Assembly (NCBI RefSeq): GCF_008831505.1
Contig: NZ_CP044507.1
Coordinates: 186,001 to 250,000, forward strand
Direction of reading: 5' to 3'
DNA: 64,000 nucleotides
Origin: Chryseobacterium sp.
GTDB taxonomy: Bacteria; Bacteroidota; Bacteroidia; Flavobacteriales; Weeksellaceae
In this document: in pieces, positions 35,499 to 43,733 of the stretch
Position numbering within the stretch: position 1 is the first letter of the stretch
How the letters are laid out: each line of letters opens with the position of its first letter
Position numbers and translations under genes: made by a program
The notes under the pieces: generated by a model
Databases searched by the model: none
Told to the model about the DNA's origin: nothing
What the model saw: the letters and a program-made list of their open reading frames with translations, nothing else

Positions 35499-36377
35499 AT
35501 GAAGAGAATATTACAATTTTTCAGTCTGATAATAGGTCTGGCCGTATTTAACTCCTGTGCGGAATCTGATCCTGCCGCAGTGTATGGTTTTGAGGATCCC
35601 AATGACATTTCGGGACCCCGTATGATCAGAAAGGTAAGTGATAATAACCGGACAGTGGAAGAATATGAACCCAATAACGGCAAGCTTTTCAAGGTAGTGC
35701 GCAATGCTTATACGGGTACTGCTCTGCAGGAGAACCAGAGTATTATCCTTTATTATCTTGGTAACAGGATTTCCAAGATGGAAATCATAACCACTGTTCC
35801 AAGTGGTCCGGGCACCGGCCGCCACGTACTGATCCCCAATTATGACAATACAACCGGAAGAATGGTAAGTCTGATGAATGATTTCTATGTGGGAAATACG
35901 CATACGAACCATTCAATAAGTATATTCAATTATGACGGCACAGGCAGGGTAATAAACGCTTACAAGAAGACAGCTGCGGTAAACCCAGCTACTCCTAATG
36001 TGTATGTATATCCGAACACGGTTACAGATGCCATTACCTACGACGGTCCAAATGTTGCCAAGGTGGAATCAAGCAAAAATGTCCTGGACATCAATACGGG
36101 AGTTATTACCAGCAGTGTGAAGAACACCTACGAATATGTGAATTATGACTGGCGGAATAATCCTTACCTGGGCATTTCAGACAATTATATTATCAATATC
36201 GCCAGTGTGTTTCCGGAAATGTACGCTTATATGTCCGACAATAACCCTGCGAAACTGAAGTTCACATCCGGTTCTGCACCAATGGTTGAAACGGTTTATT
36301 CCTATAAATTTGATACGCATAACTATCCTGTGACTAACGGCTTCAGGTCCTTCACCTACCAGCCGGCACCGCAGTGA
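35499..36377 (+). CDS. Tandem lipoprotein family, member 2 of 4
   Basis: 292 aa. Lipobox VFNSC (C20), then AESDPAAVYGFEDPNDISGPRMIRKV, closely parallel to member 1 (DPAMVYGW...TGPRILHKI). The middle carries YYLGNRISKMEI-type strands. The NNPYLG segment and the C-terminal YKFDTHNYPVTNG...TYQP match the family pattern. It has its own promoter. Function unknown. Confidence 0.75.
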   Translation: MKRILQFFSLIIGLAVFNSCAESDPAAVYGFEDPNDISGPRMIRKVSDNNRTVEEYEPNNGKLFKVVRNAYTGTALQENQSIILYYLGNRISKMEIITTVPSGPGTGRHVLIPNYDNTTGRMVSLMNDFYVGNTHTNHSISIFNYDGTGRVINAYKKTAAVNPATPNVYVYPNTVTDAITYDGPNVAKVESSKNVLDINTGVITSSVKNTYEYVNYDWRNNPYLGISDNYIINIASVFPEMYAYMSDNNPAKLKFTSGSAPMVETVYSYKFDTHNYPVTNGFRSFTYQPAPQ

Positions 36378-36451
36378 TAGCATGGGTCTGCCTGAAATTC
36401 ATGCATACCGCACTGCCGCATTATAAATCATAAAAATACAAACAACCGAAA

Positions 36452-37333
36452 ATGAAAAATATATTATATCTATTTGTATCGCTATTCCTTGTCCTGTCTG
36501 TTCAGTCGTGTAAACGTATGGGCGATGACGACGGAAACCTTCTGAACGATATGGATTACAATCAGGGAGGTATAGGTGAAGACCGTTTCTTTTATCAGGA
36601 GGTAACCTCAGCCGATACGATTGCCGGATATCACTACAACGGCAGAAAGCTTGTGAAAGTAGTAGGTAACAATACGGTAACCAACATCAGTTATTCCGGA
36701 GACCAGATTAATAAGATTGACTTTACCGGAGTGGTAGCAGGCGACAGTATAATCTACGCTCAGCTGTTTAACTATGATCCAAATAATAATACAAAGCTTT
36801 CAACAATAACTGAAACCAAAACTGTTTATCCTAACATTGCAGCACAAACGGCACCTCTGGTATTCCAGAAATCCAGAGCCCTGTATTCTGTTAAATTTAA
36901 TGCAAACTCAAAACTGGATTCAGTAATTATCCGGAGAGGAAATGAAGTACCTGCCCAGAATTTTGTATTTACATCTTACCAGAAGTCGGCTTATCAGTAT
37001 GATACGCTATGGAACGTTACTAAAGTGACCAACACCTACGGTAATGTGGTTGGGAATGTCCTGGGTGCCGCAATGGTTACTGAGTCTTATGACTTCTCTA
37101 ACTTTGATGATAAAAGAAGCCCATACTCGCTTCTTCCTTTCGGGTACCTGCTTCACAAAACATTTGAAAACTCATTCAACTCTTACCGGTTTTCTGTGAA
37201 TAATCCAAAGCGCGTAATGTACACAAGTGACGCAATCCCATTGCCTGTTCTGTATAACACCTTGTATACGTATGATAAGCTTGGGTATGCCGTATCTGGT
37301 TGGGGATCCAATTATGAATACCGGCCTTTCTAA
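36452..37333 (+). CDS. Tandem lipoprotein family, member 3 of 4
   Basis: 293 aa. Lipobox SVQSC (C20), a short acidic linker, then strands such as YHYNGRKLVKVVGNN and ISYSGDQINKIDF. Family markers: DDKRSPYSLLPFGY and C-terminal YTYDKLGYAVSGWGSNYEYRP. It lies 74 nt after member 2 and is followed by a clear terminator (37352-37385), so members 2 and 3 may share a transcript. Function unknown. Confidence 0.75.
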   Translation: MKNILYLFVSLFLVLSVQSCKRMGDDDGNLLNDMDYNQGGIGEDRFFYQEVTSADTIAGYHYNGRKLVKVVGNNTVTNISYSGDQINKIDFTGVVAGDSIIYAQLFNYDPNNNTKLSTITETKTVYPNIAAQTAPLVFQKSRALYSVKFNANSKLDSVIIRRGNEVPAQNFVFTSYQKSAYQYDTLWNVTKVTNTYGNVVGNVLGAAMVTESYDFSNFDDKRSPYSLLPFGYLLHKTFENSFNSYRFSVNNPKRVMYTSDAIPLPVLYNTLYTYDKLGYAVSGWGSNYEYRPF

Positions 37334-37351
37334 AACTGAAACTTTAACTAC

Positions 37352-37385
37352 GGGAAATGTAACTGCATTTCCCTTTTATTTTTAT
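37352..37385 (+). terminator. Terminator after lipoprotein array gene 3
   Basis: GGGAAATG (37352-37359) pairs with CATTTCCC (37366-37373) with loop TAACTG; T-rich tail. It lies only 8 nt before the next ATG. Confidence 0.82.
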
Positions 37386-37392
37386 TAAAATT

Positions 37393-38241
37393 ATGATGAC
37401 GGGAAAATTTAAGCAATTAGGTATTTCATTGGCAGCAGTCCTAGCGGTAACCTCATGTGCCGATTCATCGGGAGATTTAGTAGGTCTGGAAAACACCCTG
37501 CCCAATTACACCGAGGTGAAAGTTTTAAGCAAAGTAAATATTGCGGAAGCTGGTGCCACTCCGTACGATATAAATTATCTGTACAGCAGCGGAAAGCTTA
37601 CTGCAGTAACTGCCAATAATAACTCAGCCTCTTACACTTTGGAATACAGTGGCACCCAGATTTCCAAAATCATTAAAACTGATATGCAGGGCACGCAGCC
37701 TCAGGTTATTACTTCAATACTCAGCTACAGCGGCAACGTGCTTACACAGATCACCGGTACCATTACAGACGCGGGTACGGTTTCCGGTACGTTCAAATCG
37801 GACCTGGTTTATACCGGTGCTAAACCCAGTCAGATTAAGACCACACTTTATCTGCCAGGCTCAACCGTTGAGGCGGGAAAGCTGACATCAGACCTGGAAT
37901 ATTCAGGTAACAATCTTTCCAAATGGGTTTACAGCGCTGAAGTAAGCGCCGGTCCGGTGGTGGTTTCTCCTGTACAGTTTACTGCCACATTCAGTAATTA
38001 CGACGGTAATACCAATCCTTACCGTACACTGCCGTTTGCCTTTACAGTTGCAACAGCAAATTTTGATATAGACGGTGCCGGTCCTACTGGTCTTTCATCC
38101 AACAATTATCAAACGGTTACCATACAGACGGGAGCAACCTCACAGTCTGAGACTCGGACACATACCGTGGGTACAGCCGGATTCGTCACTAAAACCCAGT
38201 CACCTTCCGCAGCTTGGACTTTTGATTATCAGAATCTTTAA
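37393..38241 (+). CDS. Tandem lipoprotein family, member 4 of 4 (most divergent)
   Basis: 282 aa. Lipobox AVTSC (C22), then strand repeats (INYLYSSGKLTAVTANN, LEYSGTQISKIIK, LVYTGAKPSQIKT, LEYSGNNLSKWVY) and the family segment NYDGNTNPYRTLPFAF. The C-terminal YD motif is degenerate. The start ATG lies directly beyond the terminator of member 3, so either read-through or a promoter inside the upstream gene must supply transcription. Followed by its own terminator. Function unknown. Confidence 0.74.
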   Translation: MMTGKFKQLGISLAAVLAVTSCADSSGDLVGLENTLPNYTEVKVLSKVNIAEAGATPYDINYLYSSGKLTAVTANNNSASYTLEYSGTQISKIIKTDMQGTQPQVITSILSYSGNVLTQITGTITDAGTVSGTFKSDLVYTGAKPSQIKTTLYLPGSTVEAGKLTSDLEYSGNNLSKWVYSAEVSAGPVVVSPVQFTATFSNYDGNTNPYRTLPFAFTVATANFDIDGAGPTGLSSNNYQTVTIQTGATSQSETRTHTVGTAGFVTKTQSPSAAWTFDYQNL

Positions 38242-38263
38242 TACGCTACAGAAGTAAATAGAT

Positions 38264-38291
38264 CTCAACTTCGCCGAAGTTGGGATTTTTT
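38264..38291 (+). terminator. Terminator after lipoprotein array gene 4
   Basis: CTCAACTT (38264-38271) pairs with AAGTTGGG (38277-38284, one G-T pair), followed by ATTTTTTAT. It overlaps the predicted -33 of pth. Confidence 0.8.
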
Positions 38292-38311
38292 ATACATAAA
38301 AATTACTTTTG
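38280..38311 (+). promoter_or_regulatory. Putative promoter of pth
   Basis: TTG (38280-38282) and TACTTTTG (38304-38311) with a 21-bp spacer. The ATG at 38324 is 12 nt downstream. Confidence 0.6.
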
Positions 38312-38323
38312 CAAACTATAAAA

Positions 38324-38896
38324 ATGAAGGTCGTGAAATATTTGATTGTAGGACTGGGAAACAAAGGAGAGGAATACGCAGAAACGCGCCATAATATAGG
38401 TTTTAAAGTTGCAGAGAAGATTGCTGCAACCATTGAGGCTCCCTTTAAATCTGCTAACTTTGGCTGGCTGGCGGAAGGAAAATACAAAGGGCGCAAAGTC
38501 TTTATCCTGAAACCGGATACCTATATGAATCTGTCCGGTAATGCAGTGAAATACTGGCTGCAGAAAGAAAATATTCCGCTGGAGAATCTTTTGGTCGTTA
38601 CTGATGATCTGGCACTGCCCTTTGGCACACTGCGCATGAAAATGAAAGGATCCGACGCTGGCCACAACGGTCTTAAGAGTATACAGGAAAAACTTCAGAC
38701 GCAGAATTATCCTCGTTTACGCTTTGGAATCTCTGCGGATTTTTCAGAAGGGAAGCAGGTGGACTACGTTCTTGGGAGATGGGAGGAAAGTGAAAAAGAA
38801 AAACTTCCCGATCTAATCGGAAAGTTTTCTAATGCCTGTCTCTCATTTGTATTTGCCGGCATACAGAATACAATGACCGCCTTTAACGGTAAATAG
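38324..38896 (+). CDS. pth: Peptidyl-tRNA hydrolase
   Basis: Releases tRNA from peptidyl-tRNA dropped by ribosomes. 190 aa. Family motifs are VGLGNKGEEYAETRHNIGF near the N-terminus (with the catalytic His in TRHNIGF), KPDTYMNLSG, VVTDDLALPFG and GSDAGHNGLKSI. ATG 38324 is chosen because the longer frame begins at a TTG within the -7 box. It converges with a carbonic anhydrase gene, with 3 nt between stop codons. Confidence 0.96.
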   Translation: MKVVKYLIVGLGNKGEEYAETRHNIGFKVAEKIAATIEAPFKSANFGWLAEGKYKGRKVFILKPDTYMNLSGNAVKYWLQKENIPLENLLVVTDDLALPFGTLRMKMKGSDAGHNGLKSIQEKLQTQNYPRLRFGISADFSEGKQVDYVLGRWEESEKEKLPDLIGKFSNACLSFVFAGIQNTMTAFNGK

Positions 38897-38899
38897 AAG

Positions 38900-39535
38900 T
38901 TAAAGCCAGGTTACAACTCCGCTTTCTACACAGTAGTTGGCACCAACGATCTTAATGCTGCCTTCCTTTTCCAGATTTCTCAGCGTCTCACTTTGCGCCC
39001 GAATCTGGGAAATCGTACGCTTAATATTGCATACATTAAGCCTTTCAAGCAGATCTTCATTCGAGGAAGACCTTTCTTCTCCCTCGTTGATTACTTCATT
39101 AATGCATTCTTCGAAGTTGCCGATGAGGTGATTCAGGTTTTCCATGCCTAAACCTTCAACTTTTCGGGCGTCCAGACCACCTTTCAGGGCACCGCATTTA
39201 CTGTGTCCCAGTACGACTACGAGTTTGGAACCGGCTACATTGCAGGCAAACTCCATCGAACCCAAGATATCGCGGTTCACGAAGTTTCCGGCAATACGAA
39301 TGCTGAAAATATCGCCCAGGCCCTGGTCGAAAATAAGTTCGGCAGATGTACGGCTGTCAATGCAACTCAGAATGGCCGCAAAAGGCCACTGCCCGGCACG
39401 GGTGTCATTAACCTGCTCCAGTAGGTTACGGTTTACTTTAAGGTTCTGTACAAAGCGCTGGTTGCCTTCCTGCAGGAAAGTAAGTGCTTTTTCCGGGGTA
39501 GTTGTGGTTTGGGTTTCTAAAGTATGTGCTTTCAT
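38900..39535 (-). CDS. Beta-class carbonic anhydrase (1)
   Basis: Reversible hydration of CO2 to bicarbonate. 211 aa. The zinc ligands are visible as C58, H111 and C114, with the Asp60-Arg62 dyad (LSCIDSRTS and LGHSKCGAL). No signal peptide is evident, so cytoplasmic. It lies 30 nt after a SulP transporter gene on the same strand and is the last gene of the inorganic-carbon cluster. Confidence 0.94.
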   Translation of the reverse strand: MKAHTLETQTTTTPEKALTFLQEGNQRFVQNLKVNRNLLEQVNDTRAGQWPFAAILSCIDSRTSAELIFDQGLGDIFSIRIAGNFVNRDILGSMEFACNVAGSKLVVVLGHSKCGALKGGLDARKVEGLGMENLNHLIGNFEECINEVINEGEERSSSNEDLLERLNVCNIKRTISQIRAQSETLRNLEKEGSIKIVGANYCVESGVVTWL

Positions 39536-39565
39536 TAATTTTTATTGTAGGTTGTTATTCTTGAA

Positions 39566-41158
39566 TTAAATTGCTCTGCGGTGTGCGATAATGATGTGTG
39601 AATCCTGATCTTCCGCATATTCTTTGTAAGAGGTTTTAAATCCAAGCAGATTGACCTCTATGTCTTCTTCCTTTGCTCGGATGTTGGCAAATTCCTGTAT
39701 CATTTCCAGTATATCGGTTGCGATATAGGAAGTAGACCGTGCATCGATGCAAACCTTAGAATTAGGTTTCACATTTTTAAGTGTTTTTTTAATTGCCGCT
39801 TTGTTCAGGAAGGAAACTTCTTCGGCCAGTTTAATATTGATCTCATCGGCATCATTAAGCTGTTCGCGGCTCAGGTAGTATGCTCTTTTCATATTTCCCT
39901 GAAGGATGTAGAATACCGAGATCAGCAGACCAATACCGACTCCCTTAAGCAGATCCAGTGATACAACTGCAATAATCGTGGCAATAAAAGGAATAAACTG
40001 ATATTTACCTTTCTTCCAGAAATGCATAATGGTCGCAGGCTTGGCCAGTTTATAACCAATGAGGATCAGAACTGCCGCCAGTGTAGAGAGCGGAATAAGG
40101 TTCAGTATGAACGGGATGGTAAGGACAGAAACCAAAAGCAGCCCGCCGTGAATCATTGTTGACAGTTTGGAAGTTGCACCTGCATTCGCATTGGCAGAAC
40201 TTCTTACTACAACGGAGGTCATTGGCAATCCTCCGATAAGCGAGGAAAGCAGGTTACCGATGCCCTGTGCCCGCAGTTCACGGTTAGTATCGGTAATTCT
40301 TCTGTGCGAGTCCAGTCTGTCTGAAGCTTCAATACATAGAAGGGTCTCGATGGATGCCACTATCGCGATTGTAGCTCCAACTACCCATACCTGTACATTC
40401 AGGAACCCACTGAATGCTGGAAATACAAGCATCCCGCGGAAATCGTCCAGACTTTTTGGCACGGGCAGAGATACCAAATGTTCAGATCCGATAGCCAGGC
40501 TGCTGCCGGTAACGGTGAATAAATAATTAAGAAGTATTCCGGACACCACAGCAACGAGGGCCCCGGGAATCATCTTTATTTTCTTCAGCGCCGGAACATT
40601 ATCCCAGGCCAAAAGGATTGCTACCGAAACAAGTGTCACTATTACAGCACCCGGATGAATTCCACCTGCCATTGCTGCCAGTGAGTTCAGGCTGAATCCG
40701 TCAGCTCCCAAAACAGAATCTGTAAATCCGCTTTCAAAGCCAAATGCGTTTGGAATTTGTGTTATGATGATGATGATACCAATACCCGCCAGCATTCCCT
40801 CAATCACATTAGTTGGGAAATAGTTGGAAATACTTCCTGCGCGCAGGAAGCCGAGTAGAAGTTGCAGAAGCCCGGCTATTAACCCGGCACACAGAAACAG
40901 CTCAAAGCTGCCCAGGCCGGTAATAGCGGTAAGTACAATGGCAGTCAGTCCTGCCGCGGGTCCCGATACGGATATATTTGAATTACTTAGAAATCCTACC
41001 ACCAGGCCACCTATGATACCGGCTATGATTCCTGATAACGGCGGTGCGCCGGAAGCCAGTGCAATGCCGAGGCATAGCGGTAAGGCTACAAGAAAGACTA
41101 CGAGTCCTGAAGGGAAATTCTCTTTTATCCCTCCATATAATGATTTTGCTTTTTTCAT
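39566..41158 (-). CDS. SulP-family anion (probably bicarbonate) transporter with STAS domain
   Basis: 530 aa inner-membrane transporter. About 12-14 helices (residues ~10-410) include SNSNISVSGPAAGLTAIV and the signature GLPMTSVVVRSSANANAGATSK; a C-terminal STAS-like domain (~residues 440-530, SKVCIDARSTSYIATDILEMI) ends the protein. SulP proteins carry sulfate, bicarbonate or other anions; two flanking carbonic anhydrases favour bicarbonate here, an inference from context. The start is ATG 41158 (MKKAKSLYGG); the longer frame begins at TTG. Confidence 0.9.
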   Translation of the reverse strand: MKKAKSLYGGIKENFPSGLVVFLVALPLCLGIALASGAPPLSGIIAGIIGGLVVGFLSNSNISVSGPAAGLTAIVLTAITGLGSFELFLCAGLIAGLLQLLLGFLRAGSISNYFPTNVIEGMLAGIGIIIIITQIPNAFGFESGFTDSVLGADGFSLNSLAAMAGGIHPGAVIVTLVSVAILLAWDNVPALKKIKMIPGALVAVVSGILLNYLFTVTGSSLAIGSEHLVSLPVPKSLDDFRGMLVFPAFSGFLNVQVWVVGATIAIVASIETLLCIEASDRLDSHRRITDTNRELRAQGIGNLLSSLIGGLPMTSVVVRSSANANAGATSKLSTMIHGGLLLVSVLTIPFILNLIPLSTLAAVLILIGYKLAKPATIMHFWKKGKYQFIPFIATIIAVVSLDLLKGVGIGLLISVFYILQGNMKRAYYLSREQLNDADEINIKLAEEVSFLNKAAIKKTLKNVKPNSKVCIDARSTSYIATDILEMIQEFANIRAKEEDIEVNLLGFKTSYKEYAEDQDSHIIIAHRRAI

Positions 41159-41283
41159 TTTTTGGTAAAGTGTTGAGCATCCGTTTAACAGATAAACAGT
41201 GCAGATTGAAAATTTAAAAAAGTGCACAGCATTGCTGTCCTGAATATCAATATCCTGGTCAGTTTACATGTGAAAATACTTCG

Positions 41284-41574
41284 TTAAAGTTCCGGAGGGG
41301 GAGAAAAAATGGAGAGAAAGGGGGACAGATGTACCGAATCATCTGCTAAGTGGAAAGATTTGCTAAGCAAATCTGTTCCGAACTTCAGGAAATCATTTAT
41401 ATTTAAAGTATTCGGTATTGTTTTCTCGTGCAGTACCAATGGTCCGTGCTGGGTTTCTTCTTCAGAGACCATAACAGTTGAAACCGGAATATCCCAACCC
41501 AATGTGACAGCCATACTGGGTAAGACCATAAAGTTGAGAAAAATCGCTAATGTGATTAGACTCCAGATCCGCAT
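41284..41574 (-). CDS. Small secreted protein inside the carbonic anhydrase/SulP operon
   Basis: 96 aa from ATG 41574, or 103 aa from TTG 41595, which would overlap the upstream stop region. The N-terminus is a signal-peptide-like hydrophobic stretch (SLITLAIFLNFMVLPSMA), followed by a short soluble part with EEETQHGPLVLHE, helical INDFLKFGTDLL, and a C-terminal hydrophobic end (FLSIFSPPPEL). Not recognised. It is placed between a carbonic anhydrase and the SulP gene, so a role in inorganic-carbon handling is possible but unproven. Confidence 0.6.
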   Translation of the reverse strand: MRIWSLITLAIFLNFMVLPSMAVTLGWDIPVSTVMVSEEETQHGPLVLHEKTIPNTLNINDFLKFGTDLLSKSFHLADDSVHLSPFLSIFSPPPEL

Positions 41575-41587
41575 CGGTAAAGACTTT

Positions 41588-42271
41588 TTAATCAATGAAG
41601 TTCCTGTTTTTTTTCCTGCTCATCACCCAGTCGGAGTTCGTCAGGTTATATATTTTCTGAATATCCTTAAGGATACTCTCAAAATCAATTTCCTGGTCAA
41701 TTATCCTGCCTGTCTTCAGGTCAAAGACCCAACCGTGTACGATTGGATATTCATCTACGAGATACTGTTCCTGCACGACGGCCATTTTTATGACGTTGAT
41801 GCACTGTTCCTGCACATTAAGCTCTACCAGTCGGTTATAACGTGCTTGTTCGTCAGAAATCTGATCCAGTTCCGACTGGTGCAGCCGGTAAACATCCCGG
41901 ATATTGCGCAGCCAGGGGTTCAGCAGTCCCAGATCTTCCGAAGTCATTGCAGCCTTTACACCGCCACAGCCATAATGTCCGCAAACAATAATATGCTTAA
42001 CTTTTAAATGCTCTACCGCGTACTGAATCACCGCTGTAGAATTCATATCCAGGGTGTTAACCAAATTAGCCACATTTCGGGTTACGAAAACCTCACCTGG
42101 TTTCATACCCATCATTTCCTCGGCTGAAACCCTGCTGTCCGAACACCCAATATATAAATATTCCGGGCTTTGTGTTTCAGCAAGTGTCCTGAAAAAATCA
42201 GGATTTTCGGCAACCTTGCGCTCAACCCATTTACGGTTATTCTCGAAGATAGCGTCGTATGATTTGCCCAT
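41588..42271 (-). CDS. Beta-class carbonic anhydrase (2)
   Basis: 227 aa from ATG 42271 (MGKSYDAIF); the longer frame begins at TTG. Zinc ligands C43, H99 and C102 with Asp45-Arg47 are visible in IGCSDSRVS and VCGHYGCGG. The GCSDSR form and the C-terminal WVFDLKTGRIID match the Can-type cytoplasmic enzyme. It is the first gene of the cluster and has a -7 box 19 nt upstream. Confidence 0.95.
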   Translation of the reverse strand: MGKSYDAIFENNRKWVERKVAENPDFFRTLAETQSPEYLYIGCSDSRVSAEEMMGMKPGEVFVTRNVANLVNTLDMNSTAVIQYAVEHLKVKHIIVCGHYGCGGVKAAMTSEDLGLLNPWLRNIRDVYRLHQSELDQISDEQARYNRLVELNVQEQCINVIKMAVVQEQYLVDEYPIVHGWVFDLKTGRIIDQEIDFESILKDIQKIYNLTNSDWVMSRKKNRNFID

Positions 42272-42290
42272 AAGCAATGATTCAATATTA

Positions 42291-42298
42291 CAAAGTTA
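42291..42298 (-). promoter_or_regulatory. Putative -7 element of the carbonic anhydrase/SulP operon
   Basis: TAACTTTG on the minus strand, 19 nt before the ATG at 42271. Confidence 0.5.
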
Positions 42299-42407
42299 TT
42301 CAATTACTGATAACTTTTTCGGAAATCCAATAGATTTTATTAATAATGCAAAAATAGAATATTTACCGTGAAACCCGATATTTTTAACAGCATTTAACGC
42401 GTGATAT

Positions 42408-43268
42408 CTATTTAACAAGTGCCTTCAAATAGTCACCGTAGCCACTTTTGCCATATTTAGCGGCAGCTTCCAGCAATTGCGTTTCATCAATAAATCCTTT
42501 TGAAAAAGCGATTTCCTCAATACACGAAATCTTAAAGCCCTGACGTTTTTCCAGTACTTTCACAAATTCAGACGCTTCATGGAGCGAATCAAAAGTTCCT
42601 GTATCCAGCCAGGCAGTACCACGCGACATCACTCCCACCTCCAGTTGCCCCATTTCCAGGTAAATGCGGTTCACATCAGTGATTTCGAGTTCACCTCTCG
42701 GTGATGGTTTCAGGTTTTTTGCAATTTCAACTACAGAATTGTCATAAAAATAAAGCCCCGGCACAGCGAAATTTGACTTCGGATGGTCGGGTTTTTCCTC
42801 AATGGAAACAGCTTTAAATTGTTCATCAAATTCAACAACTCCATACCTTTCAGGATCTGAAACCTGGTAGGCGAAAACGCAGCCTCCTTTTACCATGGTT
42901 TTACTTTCCAAAAGTTTGGGCAAACCTGCACCGTAGAAAATGTTGTCGCCCAGAACCAATGCTACTGAATCGTCCCCAATAAATTCTTCGCCTAAAATGA
43001 AGGCCTGTGCCAGGCCGTCCGGCGTGGGCTGAACTTTATATTCGATCTTGCAGCCAATCGATGAGCCGTCGCCCAGAAGCTTGATGAACCCCTCCTGGTC
43101 ATGCGGTGTGGTGATGATCAGAATGTCCTTAATCCCCGCCAGCAGGAGCGTAGACAGAGGATAATAAATCATTGGTTTGTCATAAACCGGCATAAGCTGC
43201 TTGCTTACAGCGATCGTTAACGGATAAAGTCTGGTACCGGACCCACCGGCTAAAATTATTCCTTTCAT
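42408..43268 (-). CDS. rfbA: Glucose-1-phosphate thymidylyltransferase
   Basis: Makes dTDP-glucose from glucose 1-phosphate and dTTP, the first step of dTDP-rhamnose and related sugar synthesis. 286 aa. The nucleotidyl-transferase motif [11 protein letters not shown] is near the N-terminus, followed by [16 protein letters not shown] and VLGDNIFYG. It is the last gene of the ugd-rfbB-rfbA run and is separated from rfbB by a four-helix-bundle gene. Confidence 0.96.
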   Translation of the reverse strand: MKGIILAGGSGTRLYPLTIAVSKQLMPVYDKPMIYYPLSTLLLAGIKDILIITTPHDQEGFIKLLGDGSSIGCKIEYKVQPTPDGLAQAFILGEEFIGDDSVALVLGDNIFYGAGLPKLLESKTMVKGGCVFAYQVSDPERYGVVEFDEQFKAVSIEEKPDHPKSNFAVPGLYFYDNSVVEIAKNLKPSPRGELEITDVNRIYLEMGQLEVGVMSRGTAWLDTGTFDSLHEASEFVKVLEKRQGFKISCIEEIAFSKGFIDETQLLEAAAKYGKSGYGDYLKALVK

Positions 43269-43284
43269 TTTGTGTTGTTATTTT

Positions 43285-43309
43285 GTTAGAAGGTTAGAAG
43301 GTTAGGAAG
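43285..43309. repeat. Left arm of inverted repeat around the four-helix-bundle gene
   Basis: Its reverse complement matches 43707-43731 in about 21 of 25 positions. The arm contains short tandem GTTAGAAG-like units. Confidence 0.6.
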
Positions 43310-43328
43310 TTTCAGTATAGGGGAAACG

Positions 43329-43682
43329 CTATTCCTTCAAGCTTGCTATTAAACGCACTAACATGTTTTTTATAAAATAAATTCTTTCTACAATTTCTTC
43401 ATTTTTTTTCATAAAATGCAGACGTTCTGCTATTTCCAGCTGAGTATCCAGTTCGCTAAGAGAACCCAGTGCGATATAAAGAAAACGTTTCAATTCCGCG
43501 CTTCCTTTTCTTCCACAGCCTTCGGCAATATTTGAAGGCACGGAAACTGCAGCTCTTTTTAGTTGACTTGTTAGCCCATAAATTTCTTCCTTTGGAAAAA
43601 CAGCAGTAGCACGATAGATCTCTTCAACAAGAATCATGGATTCCTGCCAAACCTTTAGATCCTTATGTGACCGAACATCCAT
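43329..43682 (-). CDS. Four-helix-bundle protein (23S rRNA intervening-sequence protein family)
   Basis: 117 aa. Signature segments are SHKDLKVWQESM, FPKEEIYGLTSQLKRAAVSVPSNIAEG and ALGSLSELDTQLEIA. The family forms a pentameric helical bundle related to proteins encoded in 23S rRNA intervening sequences and to the Avd accessory protein of retroelements; the cellular role is unknown. It stands between rfbA and rfbB and is flanked by an imperfect ~25-bp inverted repeat. The start is ATG 43682; a longer GTG start exists at 43691. Confidence 0.88.
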   Translation of the reverse strand: MDVRSHKDLKVWQESMILVEEIYRATAVFPKEEIYGLTSQLKRAAVSVPSNIAEGCGRKGSAELKRFLYIALGSLSELDTQLEIAERLHFMKKNEEIVERIYFIKNMLVRLIASLKE

Positions 43683-43706
43683 CTCTTCCACAGGTAATTA
43701 TAACAA

Positions 43707-43731
43707 CTTTCTAACCGTCTAACCTCTTAAC
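43707..43731. repeat. Right arm of inverted repeat around the four-helix-bundle gene
   Basis: CTTTCTAACCGTCTAACC... pairs with the arm at 43285-43309; together they enclose the four-helix-bundle gene as a ~450-bp unit. Confidence 0.6.
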
Positions 43732-43733
43732 CC

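Noticed and set aside
41309-42007. 232-aa open frame on the plus strand across the carbonic anhydrase gene
   Set aside because: Antisense to a gene with complete zinc ligands; no family features of its own.
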